Source: Modestobacter sp. DSM 44400 (GTDB taxonomy: Bacteria; Actinomycetota; Actinomycetes; Mycobacteriales; Geodermatophilaceae). From it: a DNA stretch of 64,000 nucleotides. The stretch spans positions 26,206 to 90,205 of the forward strand of contig NZ_FNOZ01000016.1 of NCBI RefSeq assembly GCF_900107175.1. The letters are read 5' to 3'. The translations under genes were made by a program, and so were the position numbers. Shown here piece after piece: positions 42,161 through 50,299 of the stretch. Position 1 is the first letter of the stretch. Every line of letters starts with the position of its first letter. Below the pieces are notes generated by a model, which saw nothing but the letters and a program-made list of their open reading frames with translations, did not search any database and was not told where the DNA came from.

Positions 42161-42869
42161 GGGCCGGCTTGTCGGCGTAGATGACGAAGCTCTTGCCGAA
42201 CAGTGGGGCCAGCAGCCGCTCGGCGATGCGGGTCAGCCATGGCCGTCTCATCAGGTCCCACACCAGCAGCCAGTGGTAGGCGCGCACCAGCGCGGTGTCC
42301 CGGTCGACCCCGACCGCGCACTTGAGCCACCAGTAGGGAGCGTGCAGCGCGTGGGCGTGGTGGGTGTCACTCGGTTGCAGGCCGACCGCGGCCAGCCGCT
42401 CCCAGAGCTGGTCGCCGCGGTAGATCCGCAGGTGGCCACCCTCGTTGGCGTGGTACCGGTCGGACAGCGCCCAGCAGATCCGCTCCGGGCCGTAGCGCGG
42501 GACGGTGACCACCATCCGGCCGCCGGGCTTGAGCACCCGGGCGATCTCGGCCAGCGCCGTCCGGTCGTCGGCGATGTGCTCGAGCACCTCCGAGGCCATC
42601 ACCCGGTCGACGCTTGCGTCGGGCACCGGCAGGGCGCGGAGGTCGCCGCGGGCCACCGCGGCCGACGCCCCGGCCGGTGCTTCGCCGGCGGCCCCGATCG
42701 CCTGTAGCCACGTCGAGGTGGTCGCCACCTCGTCGGGGCCCCAGTCGACGGCCAGCACCTGGCCGCCGCGGCGGTAGGCCTCGAAGGCGTGCCGTCCCTC
42801 GCCGCAGCCCAGGTCCAGCACCCGCATGCCCGGGCGGACGTCGAGCAGGTCGTAGTCGACGGTCAGCAA
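42153..42869 (-). CDS. Class I SAM-dependent methyltransferase
   Basis: Encodes 238 residues from ATG 42869. Motif I is MRVLDLGCGEGRHAFEAYRR, followed by VLAVDWGPDEV; DLRALPVPDASVDRVMASEV and VLEHIADD form the usual motif II region, and VLKPGGRMVVTVPRYGPERI motif III. The C-terminal 80 residues (WALSDRYHANEGGHLRIYRG onward) form a family-specific cap, with a hydrophobic end. It overlaps the GT4 gene by seven bases. It probably methylates the sugar or lipid product of the glycosyltransferases in the operon. Confidence 0.93.
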   Translation of the reverse strand: MLTVDYDLLDVRPGMRVLDLGCGEGRHAFEAYRRGGQVLAVDWGPDEVATTSTWLQAIGAAGEAPAGASAAVARGDLRALPVPDASVDRVMASEVLEHIADDRTALAEIARVLKPGGRMVVTVPRYGPERICWALSDRYHANEGGHLRIYRGDQLWERLAAVGLQPSDTHHAHALHAPYWWLKCAVGVDRDTALVRAYHWLLVWDLMRRPWLTRIAERLLAPLFGKSFVIYADKPARV

Positions 42870-44116
42870 CGCGCGGTCCTCCGGTCCAGCACCTCGGCGT
42901 ACCAGTCGGCGGTCCGCTGGGCGGTACGGCGCCAGGTGTAGGCGCCCAGGACCCGCGTGCGGCCGGCCCGGCCCAGCTGCTCCTGCAGGGAGGGGTGGTC
43001 CAGCACCAGCTGCAGCGCACCGGCGAGCTGGCCGACGTCCCCGGCCGGCACCTGGACCGCGGCGTGTGAACCGACCACCTCCGGCAGCGCCCCGGCGTCA
43101 GTGGTGACCAGCGGTGTTGCGCAGGCCATCGCCTCGACCGCCGGCAGCGAGAACCCCTCGTACAGCGACGGGATGGCGGCCACGGTGGCCGACTGCAGCA
43201 GCCGCACCAGCTCCTCGGTGGGCAGCGGACCGGTGAACCGGACCGCCCCGCCCAGGCCGTGCCGCTCCAGTGCGGTCGCCGCCGGGCCACCCGGCCGGGC
43301 GGTGCCGACCACGGTGAGCCTGACGTCCCGCTCGGTACGCAGCTTGGCGAGCGCCTCGAGCAGGTGCACCAGCCCCTTGAGCGGGACGTCGGCGCTGGTG
43401 GTCACCACGATGCTCGCCGGCTCGCGGGCGCCGGGCGTGGCCGGCGGCCGGAACACGTCGGGGTCGATGCCGATGGGGATGACGTCCACCCGGCGGGCGG
43501 GCACGCCCATGTGCCGTTCGATGTCGCGGCGGGAGCTCTCCGAGACGGTGGTCAGCCCGTCGAGCCGCTGCGCCACCCGGGCCTGCATGGCCGTGAAGGC
43601 GTACCAGCGGCGCAGGGTGAGCCGGCGGCGCAGGCTTTCGGCGGCGGCGAGCTCCAGGTCGCGGTCGATGGCCACCGGGTGGTGCACGGTGGCCACCGTC
43701 GGCAGCCCCGCGCGGCGCAGCTGCAGCAGGCCATAGCCCAGCGACTGGTTGTCGTGCACCATGTCGAAGTGGCCGCGCCGCCGGTCGAGCAGCCGGGCGG
43801 CCCGCAGCGAGAAGGTCAGCGGCTCGGGGAAGCCGGCGGTGCACATGGTGGCCCACTCGAGGACGTCGACCGGACCGCGGAACTCGCGCGGGTGCGGCAT
43901 CCGGAACGGGTCGGGCTCGCGGTAGAGGTCCAGGCTGGGCAATTCGGTGAGCGGCACCCCGGCATCGAGCTCGGGATAGGGCTGCCCGCTGAGGACCTCC
44001 ACCCGGTGGCCGAGCTCCCGCAGCTCCCGGGACAGCGCCCGGACGTACACGCCCTGCCCGCCGCCGTGCGGTTTGCTCCGGTAGGACAGCAGCGCGACCC
44101 GCAACGACCGACCCAT
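42863..44116 (-). CDS. Family 4 glycosyltransferase
   Basis: Encodes 417 residues from ATG 44116. GT-B fold: the N-domain has LRVALLSYRSKPHGGGQGVY and VRALSRELRELGHRVEVLSG. The C-domain has VVTTSADVPLKGLVHLLEAL, VVGTARPGGPA and the donor-binding E-x7-E region IPSLYEGFSLPAVEAMACAT. TTVSESSRRDIERHMGVPAR precedes the hinge, as usual in GT4. It is the first gene of the operon; 108 bp separate it from the divergent Dabb gene. Probably transfers a nucleotide-activated sugar to a lipid or polymer at the membrane inner face. Confidence 0.95.
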   Translation of the reverse strand: MGRSLRVALLSYRSKPHGGGQGVYVRALSRELRELGHRVEVLSGQPYPELDAGVPLTELPSLDLYREPDPFRMPHPREFRGPVDVLEWATMCTAGFPEPLTFSLRAARLLDRRRGHFDMVHDNQSLGYGLLQLRRAGLPTVATVHHPVAIDRDLELAAAESLRRRLTLRRWYAFTAMQARVAQRLDGLTTVSESSRRDIERHMGVPARRVDVIPIGIDPDVFRPPATPGAREPASIVVTTSADVPLKGLVHLLEALAKLRTERDVRLTVVGTARPGGPAATALERHGLGGAVRFTGPLPTEELVRLLQSATVAAIPSLYEGFSLPAVEAMACATPLVTTDAGALPEVVGSHAAVQVPAGDVGQLAGALQLVLDHPSLQEQLGRAGRTRVLGAYTWRRTAQRTADWYAEVLDRRTARC

Positions 44117-44224
44117 GCGTCGGACTCTAACGAGCCACCCGGGCCGGTCCGGTCGCCCCGGCCGACCTCGACCCGAGGGCGCCCCCCGCAGCAGGTGCCC
44201 GGCCGGCCTGGCAGGGTGCAGGTC

Positions 44225-44518
44225 ATGCTGCGACACGTCGTGCTCTTCACCTGGACCGAGGACACCCGCCCCGAGCGCCGGGCCGAGACCCTGGCCGCAC
44301 TGCGGCGGCTGCCCGAGGAGGTCGGCGGGATGACCGCCTTCGCCGTCGGGCCCGATGCCGGGCTGGCCGAGGGGAACGCGCACACCGCGCTGGTGGCCGA
44401 CTTCCCCGACGCCGAGGCCTTCCGCCGCTACGCGGCGGACCCCCGTCACCTTGCGGTCATCGACGAGCATGTCAAGCCGTTTCTCGCCGCACGGTCGGGC
44501 GCCCAGTACGAGGTCTGA
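44225..44518 (+). CDS. Dabb (stress-responsive alpha/beta barrel) family protein
   Basis: Encodes 97 residues from ATG 44225. It matches the small Dabb fold: MLRHVVLFTWTEDTRPERRA at the start, FAVGPDAGLAEGNAHTALVA in the middle, and DFPDAEAFRRYAADPRHLAV leading to the last helix. These proteins dimerise into an eight-stranded barrel and include monooxygenases and cyclases, but most are of unknown role. It stands alone between the glycosyltransferase operon and a broken lipoprotein gene. Confidence 0.92.
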   Translation: MLRHVVLFTWTEDTRPERRAETLAALRRLPEEVGGMTAFAVGPDAGLAEGNAHTALVADFPDAEAFRRYAADPRHLAVIDEHVKPFLAARSGAQYEV

Positions 44519-44579
44519 CCCGTCCCGACCGCGCCCGGCGCCGTGGCCGGGGCAGGGCGGCCGGTCCTACGGTCCGGTC

Positions 44580-44866
44580 ATGTCCGCGACCATGCGACGC
44601 CGCCCGCTGAGCCGTTCCGGTCGTGCTGTGCTGCTCGCCGCCGGGCTGGCCGCCTCCGCCACGCTGGCGGGGTACGGCTCCGAGGAGGTGGGCGGCCAGG
44701 CGTCTGTCGGGTCGTCGGCGTCCTCCAGCGCGGCCGCGTCGTCGGGCTCCCTGGCCGACGCCGGGGACCTGTCCGCCGGGCTGCTGCCGGCCGCGGCCGG
44801 TCGGCGGTGCCGGGTGCCCGCCGCCGTCCACAGGCCAGGTCGCCGTCCACAACCGCCCCTCGACCC
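44580..44866 (+). pseudogene. Remnant of a secreted lipoprotein, lipobox cysteine lost
   Basis: From ATG 44580 a clear signal sequence is seen: RRRPLSRSGRAVLLAAGLAA then SATLAGYGSEE. Lipoproteins would read LAGCGS here, so TGC has become TAC. A Ser/Ala-rich linker and LADAGDLSAGLLPAAA follow, which look like the start of a mycobacterial-type sensor or solute-binding domain. After about 70 residues the sequence turns into Arg/Pro-rich non-coding character and runs into the next gene's leader. The mature domain is missing. End point is approximate. Confidence 0.5.
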
Positions 44867-44902
44867 CTGCCCGGCGGCCCTGGGCGGGGACAGGCTCGCG
44901 GC

Positions 44903-46006
44903 ATGGCCGACGACCTACCCCCGACCCCTGTCCGACTCAGCCAGCTCGGTGAGCTGGCCGCCGCCGTGCCGCTGCTGCTCGGTTTCCGCCCGCGGGAGTC
45001 GCTGGTCGCGGTGAGCCTGCGCGGTGGGTCGGAGCGTTCAGGGCGCACCGACCGGGTCGGGCTCACCGCGCGGGTGGACCTGCCCACGGCCGCGCACCGG
45101 TCGACCGTTGTCGACCAGCTCGTGGGCGCGCTGCTCACCGACGGGCCCCGCGCCGTGGTGCTGGTCGTCGTCTCCGATGCGCCCCACGACGTCGCCCCGG
45201 CGCTGGTCGCCGGCGGGGCGCAGGACCGGCCGTCGGTGGTGGAGCTCCCGCACCGGTCGCTGGTCCGGGAGGCGCTGCTGCGCTTCACCGACGCCGGCGT
45301 GGGGGTCGAGGACGCGGTGCTGGTGCGCCGGGGCCGGTGGTGGTCCTACGACTGCGCCGAGGAGTGCTGCCTCCCGGACGAGGGGACGCCGCTGCCCGGG
45401 GGCACCAGCCCGCTGGCCGCCGCCTCCGCGATGGCCGGTCTGGTCGTCGAACAGGAGCGCGCCGACCTGGAGCGGCGGATCGCCCCGGTCGGGTTCTTGG
45501 CCGCAGCCGGGATGGCCGCCGCCTGCGACGAGGTCGGCGCCGAGGTGTCTGCCCGCGTCGCCCGGCTGGGCTGGGCGGCGCTGGCCGCGGAGTCGGAGGC
45601 ACTGCTGGAGGACGCCGTGGCCCGGGTGGCGCCCGGCACCGTCGCATCACTGGCCGACCGGGAGCTGGCCCGGCTGGCCTGGGCGCTGCTGGACGAGGGG
45701 GTCCGCGACCGCGCCATGGGGTTCGCCCTGGGGCAGCACCTCCCGGCCGTCGAGGTGCTGTGGACCGAGCTCACCCGCCGGGTACCGCCGCCGCTGGACG
45801 CTGCCCCGGCCACCCTGCTCGCCGTCACCGCGTGGGTGCAGGGGAACGGCGCGATGGCCAACGTCGCCCTGGACCGGGCGCTGTCGAGCCAGCCGGGCTA
45901 CCGCATGGCGCAGCTGCTTCGCAGCGCACTCGACGCCTGCCTGCCCCCGGCCGACGTGCGCCGCCTGGTCCGCGAGGGCATCGGCGCACGTCGTGCCGTG
46001 GGCTGA
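44903..46006 (+). CDS. DUF4192 domain-containing protein
   Basis: Encodes 367 residues from ATG 44903. The family signature is strong: VRLSQLGELAAAVPLLLGFR then PRESLVAVSL near the start, RRGRWWSYDCAEECCLPDEG in the middle, and a C-terminal LLAVTAWVQGNGAMANVALD followed by RALSSQPGYRMAQLL. DUF4192 is confined mostly to actinobacteria and has no known function. It is cytoplasmic. It is convergent with the S9 peptidase gene, with only four bases between the two stops. Confidence 0.96.
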   Translation: MADDLPPTPVRLSQLGELAAAVPLLLGFRPRESLVAVSLRGGSERSGRTDRVGLTARVDLPTAAHRSTVVDQLVGALLTDGPRAVVLVVVSDAPHDVAPALVAGGAQDRPSVVELPHRSLVREALLRFTDAGVGVEDAVLVRRGRWWSYDCAEECCLPDEGTPLPGGTSPLAAASAMAGLVVEQERADLERRIAPVGFLAAAGMAAACDEVGAEVSARVARLGWAALAAESEALLEDAVARVAPGTVASLADRELARLAWALLDEGVRDRAMGFALGQHLPAVEVLWTELTRRVPPPLDAAPATLLAVTAWVQGNGAMANVALDRALSSQPGYRMAQLLRSALDACLPPADVRRLVREGIGARRAVG

Positions 46007-46010
46007 CCGG

Positions 46011-48125
46011 TCAGAGCAGCTCGGGGCGCTCCCACTCCTGTCCGAGCACGTGCTCGGACAGGAAGGCCAGCACCGTCTCGTACCAGACCACGGAGTTCCC
46101 CGGCGTGAGCACCCAGTGGTTCTCGTCGGGGAAATACAGGAACTTCGAGGGCACCCCGCGCCGCTGCAGGTCGTACCAGAGCCGCAGCCCCTCGCTGATC
46201 GGTACGCGGTAGTCCTTGTCGCCGTGGATCACCAGCATCGGCGTGCGGATGGCGTCGGCGTAGCGGTGCGGGGAGTTCTGGTCGTAGCGCTTCGGCTCGG
46301 CCAGCGGGTCGCCGAACTCCTTCTGCCAGTACCAGGCCGCGTCGGTGGTCCCGCTGAAGCTGTCCAGGTGCCACAGGCTGGCGTGGGTCACGATCGCCTT
46401 GAACCGGTCGGTCTGGGTGGCGATCCAGTTGGCCATGTAGCCGCCGAACGAGCCGCCCATCGCCGCCGTGCGGGTCTGGTCGATCTCCGGCAACGCCTCG
46501 GCGGCGTCCACCGCGGCCATCAGGTCGGTGTACGGGGCCTCGCCCCACTCGCCCCAGCCGCGCCGCACGAAGTCCTGCCCGAAGCCCTGCGACAGGGCCG
46601 GGTTGGGCAGCAGCACCGCGTAGCCGCGCGCGGCGAGCACCCACGGCGTCCACCGCCACGACCACGAGTTCCAGCTCATCAGCGGGCCACCGTGGACCCA
46701 CAGCAGGAGCGGGGCCGGTGCATCTGCGCTGGCGCCCTCCGGCAGCACCAGCCACGATTGCACCCGGGTGCCGTCCGGCGCCGTGGCGTCCATCTCCCGC
46801 AGGGTGCCCGGCAGCGCGGAGATCGATCCTGGGGAAGGCAGCTCCACCGGATCCTGGTCGGTTGCCCGGGGGTCCAGCCGCACCGGCACGGCGGGGGAGT
46901 CGTAGGCCGAGCGGAGGGCGTAGAGGGCACTGCCGTCGCGGGCGACCTGCAGGTCGCTGTAGGCCCCGTCCCGGGTCAGCCGCACCGGTGCCCCGCCGTC
47001 GAGCTCCAGCCGGAAGGGGGCGTGCCGGCCGTTGTCATCGGCGAGGAAGAACACCGCCGAGCCGCTCGCGTCGAACTGCGGCGCCGACGGCCAGCGGTCG
47101 AAGCCGGCGGTCAGGTCCCGGACGCTCCCGGACGCCGTGTCGACCAGCAGCAGCGTGTAGTCCGGCGGCTCGGAGTAGGAGGACGCCGACTCGCGCACGC
47201 AGACCACCGAGTTCCCGTCCGGGGAGAACCGGCCGGCTCCGACGTCGGCCTGCGGGTCGTCGACCAGCACCCGGGTCTCGCCACTGAGGACCTCCGTGAG
47301 CATCAGCCGGGAGCGCCGTCCGGCCGGCCCGTCGGGCACGTCCTCGGTGCGCAGCACGAACCGGCCGTCGGGGGAGACGGTCACGTCCTCACCTGCGCCG
47401 CTCGGCGGCCCGGCGTCCGGGGTGAGGTCGCGCCACTGCGGCTCGTCGGCGGCCGCCCCGTCGGCGGCCTCGGCCGGGAGCGGACCGACCCAGAACACGT
47501 GCGGCACGGCGGGGCCAAGGTCGTGGTCCCAGAACCGCACGGGGTAGCTCTCGTGCAGCACCGCGGTGACGCCGGCCTCCTTGCGGGCCGTGCGGCGCGC
47601 CTCGTCGGCCGCGGCGTCGGCGGCGCCGGGCATCGTGCCGGCCACCACGGCGACCTCGCCGGTGTCGGCGGCGACGGCCACCCCGGCGATCCCGGACGGC
47701 CGCTGGAGCACCGGCCGCGCCTCGCCGCCGGCGGGGGACAGGCTCCACAGGGCCGGCTTGGGGTCGCCGTCCTTGCCGCCACTGCCAGCACCGGGCCGGG
47801 CGGAGAGGAACAGCAGGTCCCCGTCGGAGGTGAAGACCGGAGCGGACTCACCCGCCGTCCCGCGGGTCAGGCGGCGCGGTTCCCGCTGACCGGCCGGGTC
47901 GACCTCCCACAGCGCTGACTGCCACTTCGTCCTCTCGCGGTCCAGCGTGGACACCGCCGTCACCAGCCGGGTGCCGTCGGGGGACAGCGCCAGGCCCCCG
48001 AGGCGGGGCAGCGCGACGAAGTCGGCCAGCCGGTGGAAGGGGCTGGACGGGGCCGGTCCGGAGGCGGCGTCCCCGCTGGGGGAGTCCTCGGGGTGGGCGG
48101 CGGAGGGACCTGCGGAGTCGCTCAC
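46011..48125 (-). CDS. S9 family serine peptidase (acylaminoacyl-peptidase/prolyl oligopeptidase-like)
   Basis: Encodes 704 residues from GTG 48125. The first 420 residues are a beta-propeller with repeated D-G-x-x-L/V and F-S-P-D-G patterns (ALSPDGTRLVTAVS, VSPDGRFVLRTEDV, FSPDGNSVVCVRES). The alpha/beta hydrolase domain follows: LWVHGGPLMSWNSWSWRW, MGGSFGGYMANWIATQTDRF with the catalytic serine near residue 560, ADAIRTPMLVIHGDKDYRVP with the aspartate, and YFPDENHWVLTPGN with the histidine. It cuts short peptides in the cytoplasm. It lies 42 bp downstream of ideR on the same strand. Confidence 0.95.
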   Translation of the reverse strand: MSDSAGPSAAHPEDSPSGDAASGPAPSSPFHRLADFVALPRLGGLALSPDGTRLVTAVSTLDRERTKWQSALWEVDPAGQREPRRLTRGTAGESAPVFTSDGDLLFLSARPGAGSGGKDGDPKPALWSLSPAGGEARPVLQRPSGIAGVAVAADTGEVAVVAGTMPGAADAAADEARRTARKEAGVTAVLHESYPVRFWDHDLGPAVPHVFWVGPLPAEAADGAAADEPQWRDLTPDAGPPSGAGEDVTVSPDGRFVLRTEDVPDGPAGRRSRLMLTEVLSGETRVLVDDPQADVGAGRFSPDGNSVVCVRESASSYSEPPDYTLLLVDTASGSVRDLTAGFDRWPSAPQFDASGSAVFFLADDNGRHAPFRLELDGGAPVRLTRDGAYSDLQVARDGSALYALRSAYDSPAVPVRLDPRATDQDPVELPSPGSISALPGTLREMDATAPDGTRVQSWLVLPEGASADAPAPLLLWVHGGPLMSWNSWSWRWTPWVLAARGYAVLLPNPALSQGFGQDFVRRGWGEWGEAPYTDLMAAVDAAEALPEIDQTRTAAMGGSFGGYMANWIATQTDRFKAIVTHASLWHLDSFSGTTDAAWYWQKEFGDPLAEPKRYDQNSPHRYADAIRTPMLVIHGDKDYRVPISEGLRLWYDLQRRGVPSKFLYFPDENHWVLTPGNSVVWYETVLAFLSEHVLGQEWERPELL

Positions 48126-48167
48126 CGATGCCTTCTCTCTACGGGTCAGGGCGTGGCAGCCCCGAGC

Positions 48168-48917
48168 TTAGTGAGCCAGGCGAACGACTTCTCGGGGTAA
48201 GCCGACGCCGGCGGTGGCCTCGGTGTCCTGGACCGGCGTCAGGTCCTCGTCGACGGCGCTGACGAACACGTGCTGGGCGACACCGGGCTGCAGCGGCGCC
48301 CCCCCGACCAGCACGGCGCCGTGGGACAGCGACGCGGTGACGCGCCGGCCGGGGCGGACCCCGAGTTCGGCGAGCTCGCGCAGCAGCGCGGGGTCCTCCT
48401 GCAACTGCTCGCTGATCCGCCGGATGACCACCTCGCACCCCTCGGGGGTGGCCGTCGTCGAGAGCAGGGTCAGGGCATCGAGCACCGCGGCGGTGTCGCC
48501 GCCCAGCGCGTCCAGCCCCGGGATGGGGTTGCCGAAGGGGGAGACCGTGGGGTTGCCCAGCAGTGAGAGGAGCTTGCGCTCCACCGCCTCGCTCATCACG
48601 TGCTCCCAGCGGCAGGCCTCCTCGTGGACGTCGGCGTAGTCCAGCCCGATCACGTCCACCAGCAGGCACTCGGCGAGCCGGTGCTTGCGCATCACCGCGG
48701 TGGCCAGCGCGCGGCCCTCGTCGGACAGCTGCAGGTGCCGGTCACCCTGCACGGAGACCAGGCCGTCGCGCTCCATCCGGGCCACCGTCTGGCTCACCGT
48801 CGGACCACTCTGGTGCAGCCGCTCCGCGATCCGGGCCCGGAGGGGGACGATCCCCTCCTCCTCGAGCTCGAAGATCGTCCGGAGGTACATCTCCGTGGTG
48901 TCGATGAGATCGTTCAC
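48168..48917 (-). CDS. ideR: Iron-dependent repressor IdeR (DtxR family)
   Basis: Encodes 249 residues from ATG 48917. The winged helix is textbook DtxR/Ide[21 protein letters not shown], then [20 protein letters not shown]. The dimer and metal domain contains [20 protein letters not shown] and [20 protein letters not shown] with Cys/His/Glu ligands, and [11 protein letters not shown]. An SH3-like third domain completes the protein. With bound ferrous iron it binds iron boxes and represses uptake genes; one such box is at 6123-6141. The neighbourhood (sigB 4 kb away, DUF3039, DUF3099, BrkB) is like that of mycobacterial ideR, where sigB is adjacent. Confidence 0.97.
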   Translation of the reverse strand: MNDLIDTTEMYLRTIFELEEEGIVPLRARIAERLHQSGPTVSQTVARMERDGLVSVQGDRHLQLSDEGRALATAVMRKHRLAECLLVDVIGLDYADVHEEACRWEHVMSEAVERKLLSLLGNPTVSPFGNPIPGLDALGGDTAAVLDALTLLSTTATPEGCEVVIRRISEQLQEDPALLRELAELGVRPGRRVTASLSHGAVLVGGAPLQPGVAQHVFVSAVDEDLTPVQDTEATAGVGLPREVVRLAH

Positions 48918-49114
48918 GTCACTCCTCCATCAGGTGCCCCGATCCTACGAGGCGCCGCCACCGGCCGGGGTGCGGCGACCGGCGGCGGCGGACCGGCGCG
49001 CGCGGTGCCGTCCACCGGTAGCGTCGGCCGGAGCGAGGGACGCCGACGAGGGGGTTCCGTGATCGAGCTCGCGAGCGCAGGGACGCGCACGGCCGTTGCG
49101 GCGGAGGCGGCGGC

Positions 49115-50299
49115 ATGAGCGACGCCGTCACCGTTGTCTGGGACGACGCGCTGCTGGGGTACACCATGGGCGGCGACCACCCGATGCACCCAATCCGGCT
49201 CGGCCTCACGATGCGCCTGGCCGACGCCCTGGGCATGCTGTCCGGTGACCGGGTGCAGGTCCTGCGGCCCACGCCGGCCGACGTCGACCTGCTGACCCTG
49301 GTGCACGACCCGGCCTACCTGGACGCGGTGAAGCGCGCGCCGGCCGACCCTTACAGCGTGGGCCATGGCCTGGGCACCCCCGACAACCCGGTGTTCGAGG
49401 GCATGTACGACGCCGCGGCCCTGGTCACCGGCGGCAGCGTGCTGGCCGCGCAGCAGGTGCACTCGGGCCGCGCGCAGCACGCGGTGAACATCGCCGGTGG
49501 CCTGCACCACGCCATGCGGGACGCCGCCTCGGGCTTCTGCGTCTTCAATGACGCGGCGGTCGCCATCGCCTGGCTGCTCGGCCAGGGTTACGAGCGGATC
49601 GCCTACGTCGACCTGGACGTGCACCACGGCGACGGGGTCCAGGCCGCCTTCTACGACGACCCCCGGGTGCTCACCGTCAGCGTCCACCAGACGCCGCTGA
49701 CGCTGTGGCCGGGCACCGGCTACCCCGAGGAGACCGGCGACCCGGACAAGGCGCTGGGCAGCGCGGTCAACCTTGCCCTGCCCAACGGCACCGACGACTC
49801 CGGCTGGCTGCGCGCCTTCAACGCCGTCGTGCCCAGCGTGGTCCGGGCTTTCGCCCCGCAGATCCTCATCACCCAGTGCGGCTGCGACGCCCATCACGAG
49901 GACCCGCTGGCCGACCTCGCCCTCACCGTGGACGGGCAGCGGGCCTCCTACCGGGCGGTGCACGACCTGGCCCACGAGGTGTGCGACGGGCGCTGGATCG
50001 CCCTCGGCGGCGGCGGGTACGGCCTGGTCCGCTGCGTGCCGCGGGCGTGGACCCACCTGATCGCCGAGGCCGGCGGCGACCGGCTCGCCCCGGACACCGA
50101 GATCCCGCTGACCTGGCGGGACGACGTCCGTCGGCGCGGACTGCGCACCGAGCCGCCGTTGACCATGACCGAGGGCGGCTACGTCGGTTTCTCCCGGTGG
50201 GACCCCTCCACCGAGAACCGGGTGGACCGGGCGATCATGCGGACCCGCACCGCATCCTTCCCCTACTTCGGCCTGGACCCGGACGACCCCCGTGACTGA
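49115..50299 (+). CDS. acuC: Acetoin utilisation protein AcuC (histone deacetylase superfamily)
   Basis: Encodes 394 residues from ATG 49115. Zinc deacetylase motifs are all present: NIAGGLHHAMRDAASGFCVF with the tandem histidines, ERIAYVDLDVHHGDGVQAAF with Asp/His zinc ligands, ITQCGCDAHHEDPLADLALT with the third ligand, and GGGGYG. AcuC-type enzymes deacetylate acetyl-CoA synthetase and other lysine-acylated proteins. The next gene, an acetyltransferase fused to an acyl-CoA-ligase-like chain, overlaps by eight bases, so writer and eraser are coexpressed. The 197-bp upstream spacer separates it from divergent ideR. Confidence 0.95.
   Translation: MSDAVTVVWDDALLGYTMGGDHPMHPIRLGLTMRLADALGMLSGDRVQVLRPTPADVDLLTLVHDPAYLDAVKRAPADPYSVGHGLGTPDNPVFEGMYDAAALVTGGSVLAAQQVHSGRAQHAVNIAGGLHHAMRDAASGFCVFNDAAVAIAWLLGQGYERIAYVDLDVHHGDGVQAAFYDDPRVLTVSVHQTPLTLWPGTGYPEETGDPDKALGSAVNLALPNGTDDSGWLRAFNAVVPSVVRAFAPQILITQCGCDAHHEDPLADLALTVDGQRASYRAVHDLAHEVCDGRWIALGGGGYGLVRCVPRAWTHLIAEAGGDRLAPDTEIPLTWRDDVRRRGLRTEPPLTMTEGGYVGFSRWDPSTENRVDRAIMRTRTASFPYFGLDPDDPRD

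Noticed and set aside
45024..47918. 964-codon plus-strand ORF over DUF4192 and the S9 peptidase
   Set aside because: Crosses two confident genes in the wrong frames; low-complexity composition.
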